The notes under the pieces were generated by a model. The model searched no databases. It had not been told where the DNA came from and saw nothing but the letters and a program-made list of their open reading frames with translations. A program made the translations under genes and the position numbers. A stretch of DNA of 64,000 nucleotides from Cellvibrionaceae bacterium (GTDB lineage: Bacteria; Pseudomonadota; Gammaproteobacteria; Pseudomonadales; Cellvibrionaceae), in contig JAOXRT010000080.1 of assembly GCA_025800365.1 (NCBI GenBank), positions 1 to 64,000 on the forward strand, read 5' to 3'. This document shows, piece by piece, positions 63,671-64,000 of this stretch; positions within the stretch are counted from its first letter, which is position 1, and each line of letters opens with the position of its first letter.

Positions 63671-64000
63671 TCACAAACTATTTAGAAGGTTAAAACTGCC
63701 TTTAAGCATTAAGCTGCGGTAATAATCAGGAGGAAAAGACAACTGCTGACTTAAGCGGCTAAGCGAATGCCATGCCGAATCTTCAATGCCAACTATGTTT
63801 CTAGCCATAAGATAGGCACTGTAGTGGCTGGGCATAATACCCAAACCATTATAAGCGCCAGAGAAATAGACCTTGCCAACTTGCGAATCTCCAACCGTTG
63901 ATGCAATAGACTGTGTACTGATCGTATGAGCAGTAACACCATGCCATTCATTTGGCAGACCTATATCCCGTAATTGAGGATAACGCTGATAAAAGTACTT
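63671..64000 (-). CDS. FAD-dependent oxidoreductase (DAO/PuuB-like), C-terminal part only
   Basis: The last 109 codons of a gene entering from the right edge. WHGVTAHTISTQSIASTVG, then KVYFSGAYNGLGIMPSHYSAYLMARNIVG is the FAD-binding C-terminal part of the D-amino-acid-oxidase superfamily: the G-x-x-GxG-like loop followed by a helix as in gamma-glutamylputrescine oxidases and related amine oxidases. The substrate cannot be told from this part. The stop is 4 bp before the small membrane protein gene. Confidence 0.7.
   Translation of the reverse strand, partial: KYFYQRYPQLRDIGLPNEWHGVTAHTISTQSIASTVGDSQVGKVYFSGAYNGLGIMPSHYSAYLMARNIVGIEDSAWHSLSRLSQQLSFPPDYYRSLMLKGSFNLLNSL

Overview
The window reads as a chromosomal stretch of a Gram-negative, probably marine, gammaproteobacterium close to Pseudomonadales/Cellvibrionales. 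This is inferred from gene order: pilS-pilR-fimT, the minor pilin set (fimU, pilV, pilW, pilX, pilY1, pilY2, pilE) and ispH-fkpB-lspA-ileS-ribF, with murJ nearby, are neighbours as in Pseudomonas. ampD/ampE/ampG, a class I fumarase and a zinc-site-degenerate DksA2 also fit. No rRNA, tRNA, CRISPR array, phage or transposase gene was seen. Both edges cut through genes: an amine dehydrogenase heavy chain on the left and an FAD oxidoreductase on the right.

Layout. 1-6.4 kb: partial amine dehydrogenase gene, a five-copy 119-bp palindromic array, an AraC regulator, and a four-gene operon for peroxisomal-type beta-oxidation (SDR, SCP-type thiolase, two MaoC/hot-dog subunits). 6.4-16 kb: orphan ArsR, fumarase, a coiled-coil membrane protein, an outer-membrane barrel, an AraC/GyrI regulator, then metal homeostasis: FeSOD divergent from a nickel-SOD operon, a ChaN-like lipoprotein under a Fur-type box, and a zinc-starvation pair (COG0523 GTPase plus DksA2). 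16-19.3 kb: groESL with a sigma-32-type promoter, two nested palindromic elements, and fxsA. 19.4-26.8 kb: DUF481 protein, ATL DNA-repair protein, peptidoglycan recycling/AmpC-control genes (ampG, ampE, ampD), yajQ, a TetR regulator and nadE. 26.8-37.5 kb: type IV pilus regulators and minor pilins. 37.7-47.9 kb: ispH-fkpB-lspA-ileS-ribF, small DUF genes, a 3-hydroxyacyl-CoA dehydrogenase, a diguanylate cyclase and murJ. 48.1-52.3 kb: a five-gene D-glutamate/5-oxoproline operon. 52.4-64 kb: GumN/TraB protein, secreted amidohydrolase, a 1370-residue propeller-GGDEF-EAL receptor, S1/P1 nuclease, a BlaR/BlaI-like pair with a perfect 37-bp operator, and an AraC regulator-membrane protein-oxidoreductase operon.

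Most notable: (1) a family of intergenic elements with a GRCYTCGAT anchor followed within 3 bp by a long inverted repeat whose arms are unrelated between copies; three copies carry a related core in the loop. (2) A split D-glutamate cyclase: the two domains fused in animal DGLUCY are separate genes flanking pxpABC. (3) FeSOD and NiSOD genes share an intergenic region with a Nur/Fur-like box, suggesting a nickel-dependent switch. Functions are inferred from sequence alone.
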